Source: Catenulispora acidiphila DSM 44928 | GTDB taxonomy: Bacteria; Actinomycetota; Actinomycetes; Streptomycetales; Catenulisporaceae | Length of the DNA: 64,000 bases | NCBI RefSeq assembly: GCF_000024025.1 | Contig: NC_013131.1 | Coordinates: 4,650,001 to 4,714,000 of the forward strand | Direction: 5' to 3' | Shown: piece after piece, positions 49,982-58,859 of the stretch | How positions within the stretch are numbered: position 1 is the first letter of the stretch | How the letters are laid out: every line of letters begins with the position of its first letter | Position numbers and translations under genes: made by a program | Notes under the pieces: model-generated | What the model saw: only the letters and a program-made list of their open reading frames with translations | Databases searched by the model: none | Told to the model about the DNA's origin: nothing

Positions 49982-52141
49982 ATGCCCCTCGATCGCAGGC
50001 TCAGGGCGAGATCGGTCGCCCTGACCGCCGCCACGGCTTTGTCCGCGCTGTCCATCGTCGGAGCGGTCGCGGCTCCGCAGGCGTCCGCCGCCACCGCGGT
50101 GTCGGTGACCGTCAACGGCACAGCCGGGCTCGGTACCATTCCCGGCGGCGCGATCGGCCTGAACACCGCCGTCTACGACAGCTATATGAACGACACCCCG
50201 ATCCCGGGTCTGCTCAAGGCCGCGGGAATCAATGCTCTGCGCTACCCGGGCGGTTCGTACTCTGACATCTACAACTGGCAGACCAACGTCGCGCAGGGCG
50301 GCTACGACGCGCCGAACACGAGCTTCGCGGACTTCATGGGGACCGCGAAGGCTGCCTCGGCCAGCCCGATCATCACCGTGAACTACGGCACCGGGACACC
50401 GGCGTTGGCCGCGTCCTGGGTGCAGAACGCCGCCGTCACCAACAAGGACGGCGTCGCGTACTGGGAGGTCGGCAACGAGGTCTACGGCAACGGGACCTAC
50501 GGCGCGAACTGGGAGACCGACGCGCACTGCCAGACGTCCTCCGGAACGCCGGTCACCGTCGGCAGCGAGCCTTCGCAGACCTACGGTTGCGGTCCCTCGG
50601 TCTACGCCAACAATGTCCTGAGTTACATGTCCTCGATGAAGGCGGTCAGCTCGAACGCCCACGTCTGCGCGATCCTGACCACGCCGGGGTTCTGGCCCGA
50701 CAACGTCACCAACGCCACGACCAGCCCGCTTCCCTGGAACCAGACCGTGCTCACGGCGCTCGGCGCCAAGACCGACTGCGTCATCGTGCACTACTATCCC
50801 GGCGGCTCGAACGCGGCCGGGATGCTGACCGACACCAGCGACATCTCCGGGATCATCTCGACGCTGCACTCCCAGATCAGCCAGTACGCCAAGGTGAACC
50901 CGGCGAACGTGCCGATCCTGGTGACCGAGACCAACTCCAACGTGGACATGGACACCCAGCCCAACGCGCTGTTCGCCGCCGACATGTACATGACCTGGCT
51001 GGAGAACGGCGTCGCGAACGTCGACTGGTGGGACGAGCACAACGGCCCGGGGACCAACCCGCCGAGCGTCGTCAACGGCGCGCAGGACTACGGCGACTAC
51101 GGCATCTTCTCCACCGGCGGCAACAACAGCGGCGTGACCGAGCCGGCCGCCGAGACCCCGTTCGGGCCGTACTACGGCATCGCGATGCTGTCCAAGCTCG
51201 GCGGACCCGGCGACACGATGGTGAACAGCACGTCCTCCAACGCGCTGGTCCGCGTCCACGCGGTGCGGCGGGCCGGCGGGAACCTCGATCTGCTGATCGA
51301 CAACGAGGATCCCACCACCTCCTACTCGGTGAACCTGGCTTACAACGGGTTCACGCCAGCCGGTAGCCCGACGGTCTTCACCTTCGCGAACAACGGGAAT
51401 TCGATCACCAGTGCGACGCAGAGCTCTGCGTCGTCGGTCACGGTCGCTCCGTACACGCTCACGGTCGTACAGGTCCCGGGCAGCGGCGGGGGAGGTGTGA
51501 CAGCACCGGGAGCGCCGGGGCAGCCGGTCGTCTCCGGGCTGGCGTCGAGCACGTCCGGCAACACCACCGGCGTGGCGACGCTGACCTGGCCAGCAGCCAC
51601 GGCCGGCACGTACCCGGTCGCGTCCTACCAGGTCTACCGGCAGAACAGCGGCGGCGGGACAACCCTCGCCGGCACGACCACCACGACGACGCTGAATCTC
51701 AGTGGCCTGACGATCGGCGCGGGCTACACCTATGACGTGGTCGCGGTGGACTCCCACGGCAACCCGTCGCTGCCCTCGCCACCGGTGACGTTCACCGTGC
51801 CACCCCCGGCGACCGCGAGCTGCGCGGTGCACTACGCGGTCAGCTCCTCCTGGTCCGGAGGCTTCGGTGCCGCGATCACGATCACGAACCGCAGTGCGAC
51901 CGCCATCAGTGCCTGGACCCTGAAATTCACCTGGCCCGACCCCGGCGAGGCGGTGCAGAGCGGCTGGAACGGCACCTGGAGCCAGAGCGGCTCGGCGGTG
52001 ACCGTGGTGAACGCCGCATGGAACGGCACGATCGCAGCCAACGGCGGCACGGTGAGCCTCGGCTTCAACGGCGCGGACACCGGCCAGGACCCGGCGCCGA
52101 CCGTGTTCTCGCTCAACGGGACGGTGTGCGCGAACAACTGA
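49982..52141 (+). CDS. Secreted GH-A-clan glycosidase with FN3 and CBM2 domains
   Basis: The protein has 719 residues. A Sec signal (LRARSVALTAATALSALSIVGAVAAPQASA) is followed by a TIM-barrel domain: GINALRYPGGSYSDIYNWQTN, acid/base Glu in YWEVGNEVYG (near 165), and nucleophile Glu in ILVTETNS (near 314). The layout recalls GH51-like arabinofuranosidases, but the exact family is uncertain. A FN3 domain (about 509-605) and a C-terminal CBM2 (about 611-719, WSGGFGAAITITNRSATAISAWTLKFTWP, two Cys) follow. It should act on plant cell-wall arabinoxylan. ATG 49982 has AGGAG upstream. Confidence 0.85.
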   Translation: MPLDRRLRARSVALTAATALSALSIVGAVAAPQASAATAVSVTVNGTAGLGTIPGGAIGLNTAVYDSYMNDTPIPGLLKAAGINALRYPGGSYSDIYNWQTNVAQGGYDAPNTSFADFMGTAKAASASPIITVNYGTGTPALAASWVQNAAVTNKDGVAYWEVGNEVYGNGTYGANWETDAHCQTSSGTPVTVGSEPSQTYGCGPSVYANNVLSYMSSMKAVSSNAHVCAILTTPGFWPDNVTNATTSPLPWNQTVLTALGAKTDCVIVHYYPGGSNAAGMLTDTSDISGIISTLHSQISQYAKVNPANVPILVTETNSNVDMDTQPNALFAADMYMTWLENGVANVDWWDEHNGPGTNPPSVVNGAQDYGDYGIFSTGGNNSGVTEPAAETPFGPYYGIAMLSKLGGPGDTMVNSTSSNALVRVHAVRRAGGNLDLLIDNEDPTTSYSVNLAYNGFTPAGSPTVFTFANNGNSITSATQSSASSVTVAPYTLTVVQVPGSGGGGVTAPGAPGQPVVSGLASSTSGNTTGVATLTWPAATAGTYPVASYQVYRQNSGGGTTLAGTTTTTTLNLSGLTIGAGYTYDVVAVDSHGNPSLPSPPVTFTVPPPATASCAVHYAVSSSWSGGFGAAITITNRSATAISAWTLKFTWPDPGEAVQSGWNGTWSQSGSAVTVVNAAWNGTIAANGGTVSLGFNGADTGQDPAPTVFSLNGTVCANN

Positions 52142-52151
52142 GCCGCGAACA

Positions 52152-52189
52152 GCATCACCCCTGGTCAGCTGGGCTGCCAGGGGTGATGC
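52152..52189. terminator. Bidirectional terminator between glycosidase and ABC genes
   Basis: GCATCACCCCTGG (52152-52164) pairs perfectly with CCAGGGGTGATGC (52177-52189) over a 12-nt loop. It lies 10 bp after the glycosidase stop and 73 bp before the ABC permease stop on the opposite strand. Confidence 0.8.
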
Positions 52190-52262
52190 CGCGGTGCGGT
52201 GCGGTCGATGCGGCGCGGTCAGGGCGATCAGGGCGGTCGGCGCGGCCGAACCGACCGCCGCC

Positions 52263-55067
52263 TCAGCCGCGCCGCCTGCGCATCTCGATCCGCGAGCGAG
52301 TGAACCCGGCCGCCCCGGCGGCGGCCAGCAGCGGCAGCGCCACGACCACCACGCCGAGGTACAGCCAGGGCGGCGCGAACTGTGTCTGCTGCGCGTTCAG
52401 CAGGTTCTCTGGGTTCGCGGCGACCTGCTGTGCCTGCGACTCGATGATGGCCACCGCCGGCAGCAACCCGAACGCCACTCCCAACACCGAGCCGAGCCCG
52501 GCGGTGACCGCGGCCTGCGAACCGGCCAGCAGGCGCCGGACCCGCGGACGTGCGCCGACCGCCGCCAGCGTCTCCAGGTCGGCTTGCGCGTCGGTGATCG
52601 CCAACCCGGTGGCCACCGCCGCCGCCCCGAGCATCACGATCCCGGCGACCGCCGCCAGGGCGAGCACGCCGACCCAGGTCTGACTCTGATAGCCGCGCTC
52701 GACGTAGAAACGCTGCTGGATTCCCGCTGCTCCCACCAGATCGTCGGCCTTCTGCTCCTCCTTGCTGGTCGGCATCCGCGAGTCGTCGAACAGAAGGGCC
52801 ATCGGTGCGTACTTCACCCCGAAGCCGGCGAACGCCTCCGGGGAGACGATGGCCGAGACGTCCGCGCGCGGGCTGTTGACGAACGCCGCCGGCAGCGTCG
52901 CCGTCGCGGTACTCACAGGACACTGCGTCTGCTGCTGATCGCACCCGGAGTTGAAGGTGAACGCCACCGTCGGCTTCGCCCCGGCGGTGGCGAGGTCGTA
53001 CTTGTTGAACACCACGGCGCCGCCGGCCTTCAGCGTGTCCTCGGCAGCCTGGTCCGTGTGGCCCAGCAGGAGCCGCACCAGATCGGGACCGCCGGCGACC
53101 ACGGTGGAGCTGCCGGTGAAGAACTCGAGCACGCCGCTGAGGCTGGGGCCGCAGCGTGCGTCCTTGGCCATCGCCGCGCCGTTCAGCGCCTGCGGGCAAG
53201 CGTTCTCCGGCAGGCGGGCCACCGTCGGCGAGGGCGGCGAGGTGTCGCCGCCGCCGTAGCCCACGCCCTGCAACACCGCGGACTGCGTCGACGGCAGTAC
53301 CGCGTTGATCTGCGTGGCCAGGCGGTTCGCCACCGCCGGCGTGACACCGTTGCCGTCACCGAGTGAGGCCGTCGCCTGACCCATGCGCAGCTGGCTGGTG
53401 TAGTAGTGCCGCTGCTGCGCGTCGTCGGAGCTGATGACCATGGCGACCGTCGTCGCCCCCGCCACCGCCGCCATGATCGCCGCCACCGCCGGAGCGGTCC
53501 GGCCGCGGTTGCGGGCGCTGTCGCGCAGTGCCAGCCGTCCGGTCAGCGGCAGCGCGCGAGCCAGCTTGCCGGCCCACGCCACCAGGACCGGCGTGCACGC
53601 CACCAGACCCAGCTCGGCCAGGAACACCCCCGCTGCGACCATTACCGCGTTGCCGTGATGCCAGGCGCCGAACAGGATCAGGGCCGTGCCGAGCACGACG
53701 CCGATCAGCCCGACCAGCGGCAGCTTCCATGGCGTCGAGGACTGCCCGCGCCGTCCGGTCAGCGCGACCAGGACGTCCTGGCGCGCGGTCGCGATCGCCG
53801 GAGCCACCGCCGCCGCGAGCCCTGTGCCGACACCGACCGCCGCGGCAGCCAACAGCTCCAGCGGCTTGAGCCGGAACCCTCCCATGGTCTGCTGCGAGTA
53901 GTGCCCGAACCACGGCAGCACCGCCGCCGCGCTCGCGATGCCGACCACCGCGCCGATCACCCCGCCGGCCGCCCCGAGCACCACGCCGTCGGCCAGCACG
54001 ATCCGGCGCAACCGCCGGCCGTCCGCCCCGGCCGCGCCGAGCAGACCGAAGTCCCGTCTGCGGCGGCGCGCGCTGACCGCGAACGCCGGCCCGGCGAGCA
54101 GCACCACCTCCAGCAGGACGATGGACAGCCCGATCGCCGCCACGGCGAGCGTCGCGCCGTTGTTGCCGGCGTCGGAGAAGACGCCGCTGGGGTACGCGGT
54201 GTAGTAAGGGACCTGCGATCGCGGCGGCGGATCGGCCAGGAGGCGCTTGGATTGCACGGTGAAGCCTTGTGCGTTCAGGCGCTGTGTCAGACTCCAGTCG
54301 ACGCCGCCGGGGACGGCGATCGCGAAGGCGGTCTGACCGGCCGACTGCTGCGTGGCGAAGACGCCCGGGTGGGCGAAGACGATGTCGTCGTACGGGTCTT
54401 CTTTGCTGGTGTAGATCCCGCTCACGCGGACGGTCTTGGCCGGCAGTGGATCATCGCTGCCTTGGCCGTCGGCGGTGCCGACCGGGCGCACGGCGATGGT
54501 GTCGCCGGCGTGCTTGTGGAGCTTGCCGGCCAGCGAGCTGCTCAGCGCGACCTCCTCGGCGGAGGCCGGAGCGCTGCCGGCGACGCGGTGGACGGTGCCG
54601 GCCAGCATCGGGTCGGCGATGTCGGCGTCCTGCAGCTGCCCCCAGGCCCGGCCGGCGTCGTTGACGATCTGCACCTGCGAGCCGTAGAGCGTTTCCGGCT
54701 GCGCGATGTGCGATCCGGCGGGCAGCAGCGCGGACAGGTTCGCCACGCTGGCCGGCGACGTGCGCAGCTCCGGCGACGTGCGCAGCTCCGGCAGCGTGTT
54801 CTGGTTCGCGTCGCGCACCGGTTCCGCACCCCGCATGTCAGGGGTCTGGTACATCGGGACGCTGACGTCGGTGACGAGCGCGTCGTAGCTGCCCATCTGC
54901 CACACGGCCTTCTGCTCGGCCGTGATCTGCGAGCTGCGCCACAGCGTGTCGGCCGCCGAGGCACCCGCCACCGGCAGCGCGAGCATCGCCACGACCAGCG
55001 CCGAGCGCTTCTTGTTGCGCCATGCCTCCCGGCGCGCCACCCGCAGCGCGAGTCCCCAGCTGCTCAC
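52263..55067 (-). CDS. FtsX-like ABC transporter permease
   Basis: This is a 934-residue protein with an N-terminal helix (KRSALVVAMLALPVAGASAADTLW), a large outside domain, and several C-terminal helices separated by another outside segment. NNGATLAVAAIGLSIVLLEVVLLAGPAFAVSARRRRRDFGLLGAAGADGRRLRRIVLADGVVLG is the FtsX motif. Together with the ATPase it forms a MacB/FtsX-type mechanotransmitter, probably exporting a peptide or lipid or resisting a peptide antibiotic. GTG 55067 overlaps the ATPase stop by 4 bp. Confidence 0.92.
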   Translation of the reverse strand: MSSWGLALRVARREAWRNKKRSALVVAMLALPVAGASAADTLWRSSQITAEQKAVWQMGSYDALVTDVSVPMYQTPDMRGAEPVRDANQNTLPELRTSPELRTSPASVANLSALLPAGSHIAQPETLYGSQVQIVNDAGRAWGQLQDADIADPMLAGTVHRVAGSAPASAEEVALSSSLAGKLHKHAGDTIAVRPVGTADGQGSDDPLPAKTVRVSGIYTSKEDPYDDIVFAHPGVFATQQSAGQTAFAIAVPGGVDWSLTQRLNAQGFTVQSKRLLADPPPRSQVPYYTAYPSGVFSDAGNNGATLAVAAIGLSIVLLEVVLLAGPAFAVSARRRRRDFGLLGAAGADGRRLRRIVLADGVVLGAAGGVIGAVVGIASAAAVLPWFGHYSQQTMGGFRLKPLELLAAAAVGVGTGLAAAVAPAIATARQDVLVALTGRRGQSSTPWKLPLVGLIGVVLGTALILFGAWHHGNAVMVAAGVFLAELGLVACTPVLVAWAGKLARALPLTGRLALRDSARNRGRTAPAVAAIMAAVAGATTVAMVISSDDAQQRHYYTSQLRMGQATASLGDGNGVTPAVANRLATQINAVLPSTQSAVLQGVGYGGGDTSPPSPTVARLPENACPQALNGAAMAKDARCGPSLSGVLEFFTGSSTVVAGGPDLVRLLLGHTDQAAEDTLKAGGAVVFNKYDLATAGAKPTVAFTFNSGCDQQQTQCPVSTATATLPAAFVNSPRADVSAIVSPEAFAGFGVKYAPMALLFDDSRMPTSKEEQKADDLVGAAGIQQRFYVERGYQSQTWVGVLALAAVAGIVMLGAAAVATGLAITDAQADLETLAAVGARPRVRRLLAGSQAAVTAGLGSVLGVAFGLLPAVAIIESQAQQVAANPENLLNAQQTQFAPPWLYLGVVVVALPLLAAAGAAGFTRSRIEMRRRRG

Positions 55068-55795
55068 GCGCGGGCCTCGCCGATCAGCAGGTCCTCGGCG
55101 CGCTGGGAGGGTGCGGATTCATCGACGATGAGGCCGTCGCGGATGAAGACGATGCGGTCGGCCCAGGCGGCGTGGCGGGCTTCGTGGGTGACCAGGACGC
55201 CTGCGGCGCCTTCGTCGCAGCGCTTTCGCAGCAGGCGAAGGACCGCCTCGCCGGTCTCGGTGTCCAGCGCGCCGGTGGGCTCGTCGGTGAGGATCAGACG
55301 GCGATCACCGATCAGTGCCCTGGCGATCGCGACGCGCTGCTGCTGCCCGCCGGACATCTCGTCGGGAAAGCGGTCGGACTCGGCTTGCAGACCTACTTCT
55401 TCGAGCGCTGCCAGCGCTTCGACGCGGGCTTTGCGCGCCGATATGCCGTCGAGTTCTCGTGGCAGGGCAACGTTTTCGGCGGCGGTGAGCGCCGGGATGA
55501 GGTTGTAGTCCTGGAAGACGTAGCCGACCGAGCGGCGCCGGATGGCTGCCAGCTGCGGCTTGCTCTGGGAGGACAGGGGAGTGTCCTCGACCAGGACGTC
55601 GCCGCCGGTGGGGGAGTCCAGCCCGCCGGCGAGCGAGAGCAGCGTGGACTTCCCCGACCCCGACGGACCCATCACCGCCACCAACTCCCCGGCGCGGACG
55701 ACGAGGTCGACGCCGCGCAGCGCGTGGACTTCGGCCGCGCCTTTGCCGTGGGTGCGGGTGACCCTGCGCAGTTCGAGGATCGTGTTGCCGGTCAT
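55064..55795 (-). CDS. ABC transporter ATP-binding protein, MacB/LolD type
   Basis: The protein has 243 residues: Walker A GPSGSGKST, Q-loop VFQDYNLIPALTAAENVALP, signature MSGGQQQRVAIARALIGD, Walker B RLILTDEPTGALD, and switch His in VLVTHEARHA. It powers the FtsX-like permease. Its ATG overlaps the PadR stop (ATGA) and its stop overlaps the permease GTG, so the three genes are translationally coupled. Confidence 0.96.
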   Translation of the reverse strand: MTGNTILELRRVTRTHGKGAAEVHALRGVDLVVRAGELVAVMGPSGSGKSTLLSLAGGLDSPTGGDVLVEDTPLSSQSKPQLAAIRRRSVGYVFQDYNLIPALTAAENVALPRELDGISARKARVEALAALEEVGLQAESDRFPDEMSGGQQQRVAIARALIGDRRLILTDEPTGALDTETGEAVLRLLRKRCDEGAAGVLVTHEARHAAWADRIVFIRDGLIVDESAPSQRAEDLLIGEARA

Positions 55796-56460
55796 ATGGA
55801 TTTCCCCTCCGTGGTGGCGACGACTGGTGCGGCGGTTTCGTGCGTGGTGCTGCTGTTTCCGGTACGTGTGGCGGCGCTGGTACTCGCTCCGTTGTCGGTC
55901 CCGTTGTCGACGCCGTTGTCGACGCCGTGCGACCGACCCCGGCCCTCCCGCGCGTGCCGCAGCACCCGCGCCTCAACGTGGTCCAGCCACCGGATCTCCG
56001 CCTCGCACTGGAAGATCATCGACTCCAGCACCAGCGAGGCGGCCAACTCCCCGACATCCAGCCGCGCCTTGACCCGCGTGTAGTCCTGCAACGCGGCCAA
56101 AGCATGCTTGCGCTGAGCGTGCACGATCCCCGGCACATCAACCCCGTCCACCGTCACGGCGAGCGCCAGCTTCACCGCCAGCTCATCCCGAGGCCGCTCC
56201 GCCCGCGTCACCGGCCGCGCGAACCAAGCGAACAACTCATCGCGCCCAGCCCCGGTGATCCGATAGAACACATGATTCGCGCCATCCTGCCCAGCAGGCT
56301 CCACCAACCCATCCCGCTCCAACCGACTCAACGTCGTGTACACCTGCCCGATATTGAGCGGCCACGTAGCCCCCGTCCGCTCCTCGAACTCAGCCCGAAG
56401 CTGATAGCCATAACGATCGCCATCAGCAAGGACAGCCAAAAGAGAGTGCTTGACGGACAC
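55792..56460 (-). CDS. PadR-family transcriptional regulator
   Basis: The protein has 222 residues. The PadR winged helix is SVKHSLLAVLADGDRYGYQLRAEFEERTGATWPLNIGQVYTTLSRLERDGLVEPAGQDGANHVFYRITGAG, and the C-terminal Vir-type coiled coil follows. The tail has a repeated VDNG motif. GTG 56460 is preferred over ATG 56478 because AAGGGGGTGG lies upstream and the ATG sits inside a palindrome (56476-56488). It probably represses its own operon with the ABC genes in response to a toxic compound. Confidence 0.9.
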   Translation of the reverse strand: MSVKHSLLAVLADGDRYGYQLRAEFEERTGATWPLNIGQVYTTLSRLERDGLVEPAGQDGANHVFYRITGAGRDELFAWFARPVTRAERPRDELAVKLALAVTVDGVDVPGIVHAQRKHALAALQDYTRVKARLDVGELAASLVLESMIFQCEAEIRWLDHVEARVLRHAREGRGRSHGVDNGVDNGTDNGASTSAATRTGNSSTTHETAAPVVATTEGKSI

Positions 56461-56475
56461 GTCACCACCCCCTTG

Positions 56476-56521
56476 CATACTCAGTATGGTTGCGGGTCAC
56501 GGCTATATAGATACCCGGTAT
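56476..56521. promoter_or_regulatory. Palindromes upstream of the PadR operon
   Basis: CATACTCAGTATG (56476-56488) is a perfect 13-bp palindrome, and ATACCCGGTAT (56511-56521) is a second, related one; they share ATAC..GTAT ends. Both lie just upstream of the GTG 56460 start, in the only AT-rich part here, as expected for autoregulatory PadR sites. Confidence 0.6.
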
Positions 56522-56569
56522 GCATCCCAGAGGCAAGTGCCCAGCCGTTCCGCTGCGAAGGACCAGCGG

Positions 56570-56790
56570 CTAGGCCAGACGCCGCGCCATTTCGCGCATG
56601 ACATGTGCGGGGAGCGCCGGGTTGCGAGCGGCGTCGCGGGCGGTGCGCTCGTCACGGGCTTGCCTTCCCGCCTCCTCGTGGAGCTCTTGCGGGATCATCG
56701 ATGAGCCGTTCCACCAGGTCTAGGGTGGACTGCGGGTCGTCGCAGGATTCGGCCAGCTGCACGACCAAACAGCGCCTCGCCTTCTTCCAT
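56570..56790 (-). pseudogene. Decayed fragment of a repeat (LRV/HEAT-like) protein gene
   Basis: On the minus strand the first frame gives LVVQLAESCDDPQSTLDLVE and then RLIDDPARA before a stop. The next frame continues QELHEEAGRQARDERTARDAARN-PALPAHVMREMARRLA and ends at TAG (56570-56572). Joined by a frameshift near 56700, the two read as one protein end. RNPALPxxxMRxxA is a leucine-rich-repeat-variant signature. The second frame alone (ATG 56698, 42 codons) could be a very small gene, but the join is more natural. Confidence 0.42.
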
Positions 56791-57014
56791 AAAGATCAGA
56801 TAACAGGCCCTAGGCGAACCTCAAAGGGGTGCGCACCATCCACTCGCCAGCGCCATGTCTCCCCGAACCCCTCATCAAAGACCGCACATGCCAGCATTGA
56901 GCCCCAACCAAGGCGGCCCGCGCCAGCACCTTGCCCCTTCCGCCAAGCCCTGGCCAAGGCCGCCCCCGCCAACACCGAGCCCCTCCCGCCAACCCCTCAC
57001 CGCGCCGCCGCGCC
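56791..57014. other. Noncoding stretch leading into 72-bp repeats
   Basis: This GC-rich, C-biased stretch holds degenerate relatives of the 72-bp repeats, such as CCGCCAACACCGAGCCCCT near 56968. Open frames across it are products of the repetitive base composition. I see no supported gene. Confidence 0.45.
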
Positions 57015-57173
57015 GCCCCTCACCGCCCCGCCAACACCGTGCCCTCCGCCAAGCCCTCACTGCACCGCCGCGCCGCGCGCCAAGCCGCCCCTCACCGCCC
57101 CGCCAACACCGTGCCCTCCGCCAAGCCCTCACTGCACCGCCGCGCCGCGCGCCAAGCCGCCCCTCACCGCCCC
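57015..57173 (-). repeat. 72-bp tandem repeats at the 3' end of the GGDEF gene
   Basis: Two essentially identical 72-bp units (57015-57086, 57087-57158) follow a degenerate one, and a third begins at 57159. The GGDEF stop codon (57164-57166) is inside the start of that third unit. The period is 24 codons, so each unit offers the same in-frame TGA to a reading ribosome (57092-57094 and 57020-57022). Confidence 0.85.
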
Positions 57174-58669
57174 CGCCCACCAGCCCCAAGCCCCCGCCCC
57201 TGCCCCTTAGCCTCCAACATCAACAAATCCGCCTCCCGAAAAGCCTCCGCCAACCCCTGCCCCGCCAGCGCCGTGAGCCCCATCGTCAGCGACACCGGCG
57301 TGCCGGGCGCGAGGCCGGCCCAGTCGTGTGCGGCGACTGCTGTCCTGAGGCGGGCCACCACCTCGCGCGACTCGCTGAGGCCCGTGCCTGGTAGCACGAT
57401 CACGAACTCGTCCCCGCCGTACCGTGCAAGGAAGTCCCCGGCGCGGAGTGCGCGCGACAACACCGCCGCCACCTGCTGCAGCACCTCGTCTCCGACCAGG
57501 TGCCCGTGGACCGTGTTCACCTCCTTGAAGCCGTCCAGGTCGGCGACTCCCAGGACCCCTGCGCCGCCTCGTGCCGTCAGCTCCGTGACGTAGCGTTCCA
57601 GGTGGCGGCGGTTTGGGAGGCTGGTCAGGGGGTCGGTTTGGGCCTCGTCGGCGTAGCGGGTGACGTTGCGGCGGAGTTCGTCGAAGTCCAGGCGGGCGGT
57701 GATGCCGTCGACGAACAGGTCGTAGACCTGCTCGCTGGCTCGGGCGAGGAGGTAGGTCACTTCGCGGTCGGCGGCGTGGGCGGCTGCGTAGTTGCCGGAG
57801 GCGATGTGTGCCAGTGCTCTGAGGCGGGGGACTTCGGCGCGGCCGAGGCGGGTTTGGGCCGTTCGGGCGTCGCCGAGGAGGTCCAGCGCTTCGCCGGGCT
57901 GTCCCTCGGCTATGAGTAGTGCCGCGTCGCCGAGGCGGGACAGCTCGATGCTCTCGGGGAATTGCTCGTGGCGCAGGCGCAGCAGGCGTCTTGCGTCTCC
58001 TTCGTACTTTCCGCCCAGGACCGCGTAGCGCGCCATCGCGTAGCCGAGGTAGGGGACCTCCATCGCGATGAGGTTGTCGGCGTTCAGTCGATCGACCAGG
58101 TCGCCGAGGACCGCCTTGGCCGAGCCGGTCTCGCCGCGCTGGTCCAGGAACACCGCCTGGCGGACGCGGATCTCCGGGTGCGCGGTGAGCTTGCGGTCCT
58201 CGGCGGTGCCGAAGCGGGCGATGTCCTCGGCGTGGCGTTGGGCGGCGACGGCGTGGCGGTGGAAGCCGACGAGTGAGTAGGTGACGGCCATCGAGATCCA
58301 GGGTCGGATGGCGTCGCGGTCCGCGGTCGTGGCCTCCAGCGCCTGGGCGCCGCGGACCAGGTCGGTGATGCAGCGTTCCAGCGAGCCCTTGCGGTAGGCG
58401 AAGAAGGCCGCGAAGGCGTGGAACTCCCCGACGTCGGCCGGGCGGGCGCCCTGCTCCTGGATGAGGGCCCAGGCCGCGTCGATGATCGGCGGGCACTCGC
58501 GCAGGTGGTCCATGTTGAGCAGCGCGGACAGCTTCGCCAGCAGGACGCCCAGCACTTCGGCCGGCTCGGTGAGCTCGGCGAGCAGCCGGTCGGCCTCCTT
58601 CACCGCCTCGGCCTGCCGGTTGGCCCAGTTCAGCCGGGCCACCGCCAGTCTGGGCTCTTCAGCTCTCAT
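57164..58669 (-). CDS. Diguanylate cyclase (GGDEF) with a TPR-like N-terminal domain
   Basis: The protein has 501 residues. Residues 1-310 are helical repeat (TPR-like), with AEEPRLAVARLNWANRQAEAVKEADRLL and repeated AL/RA helices. The C-terminal GGDEF domain has DPLTSLPNRRHLERYV and ARYGGDEFVIVLPG (near 418). The RxxD inhibitory site RAGD lies five residues before GGDEF, so product inhibition by c-di-GMP is likely. No membrane segment is visible. c-di-GMP controls development in streptomycetes. ATG 58669 is the start; the gene is divergent from the PAS-PP2C gene. Confidence 0.92.
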   Translation of the reverse strand: MRAEEPRLAVARLNWANRQAEAVKEADRLLAELTEPAEVLGVLLAKLSALLNMDHLRECPPIIDAAWALIQEQGARPADVGEFHAFAAFFAYRKGSLERCITDLVRGAQALEATTADRDAIRPWISMAVTYSLVGFHRHAVAAQRHAEDIARFGTAEDRKLTAHPEIRVRQAVFLDQRGETGSAKAVLGDLVDRLNADNLIAMEVPYLGYAMARYAVLGGKYEGDARRLLRLRHEQFPESIELSRLGDAALLIAEGQPGEALDLLGDARTAQTRLGRAEVPRLRALAHIASGNYAAAHAADREVTYLLARASEQVYDLFVDGITARLDFDELRRNVTRYADEAQTDPLTSLPNRRHLERYVTELTARGGAGVLGVADLDGFKEVNTVHGHLVGDEVLQQVAAVLSRALRAGDFLARYGGDEFVIVLPGTGLSESREVVARLRTAVAAHDWAGLAPGTPVSLTMGLTALAGQGLAEAFREADLLMLEAKGQGRGLGAGGRGR

Positions 58670-58859
58670 CGCCCCCGCCCCCCGAGTATGGTGAGGACCT
58701 GCACCTTTCCATCATCAAATAGGCTCCGCGCCCGCGCCACGGCATGCACCCCGTCCCGACTCGCGTCCCTGCCGCCATCTGAGGGACCCTGGAGGGGTGA
58801 ACGCCACGCGCTCGATCGCGCGGTGTCGGCGTGACGGGTTGGAGGCGGCCTGACCGTTC

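Noticed and set aside
56875-57189. Small minus-strand gene across the 72-bp repeats
   Set aside because: The frame stays open only because the repeat period is a multiple of three; composition is Gly/Arg/Trp-rich and no ribosome site is present.
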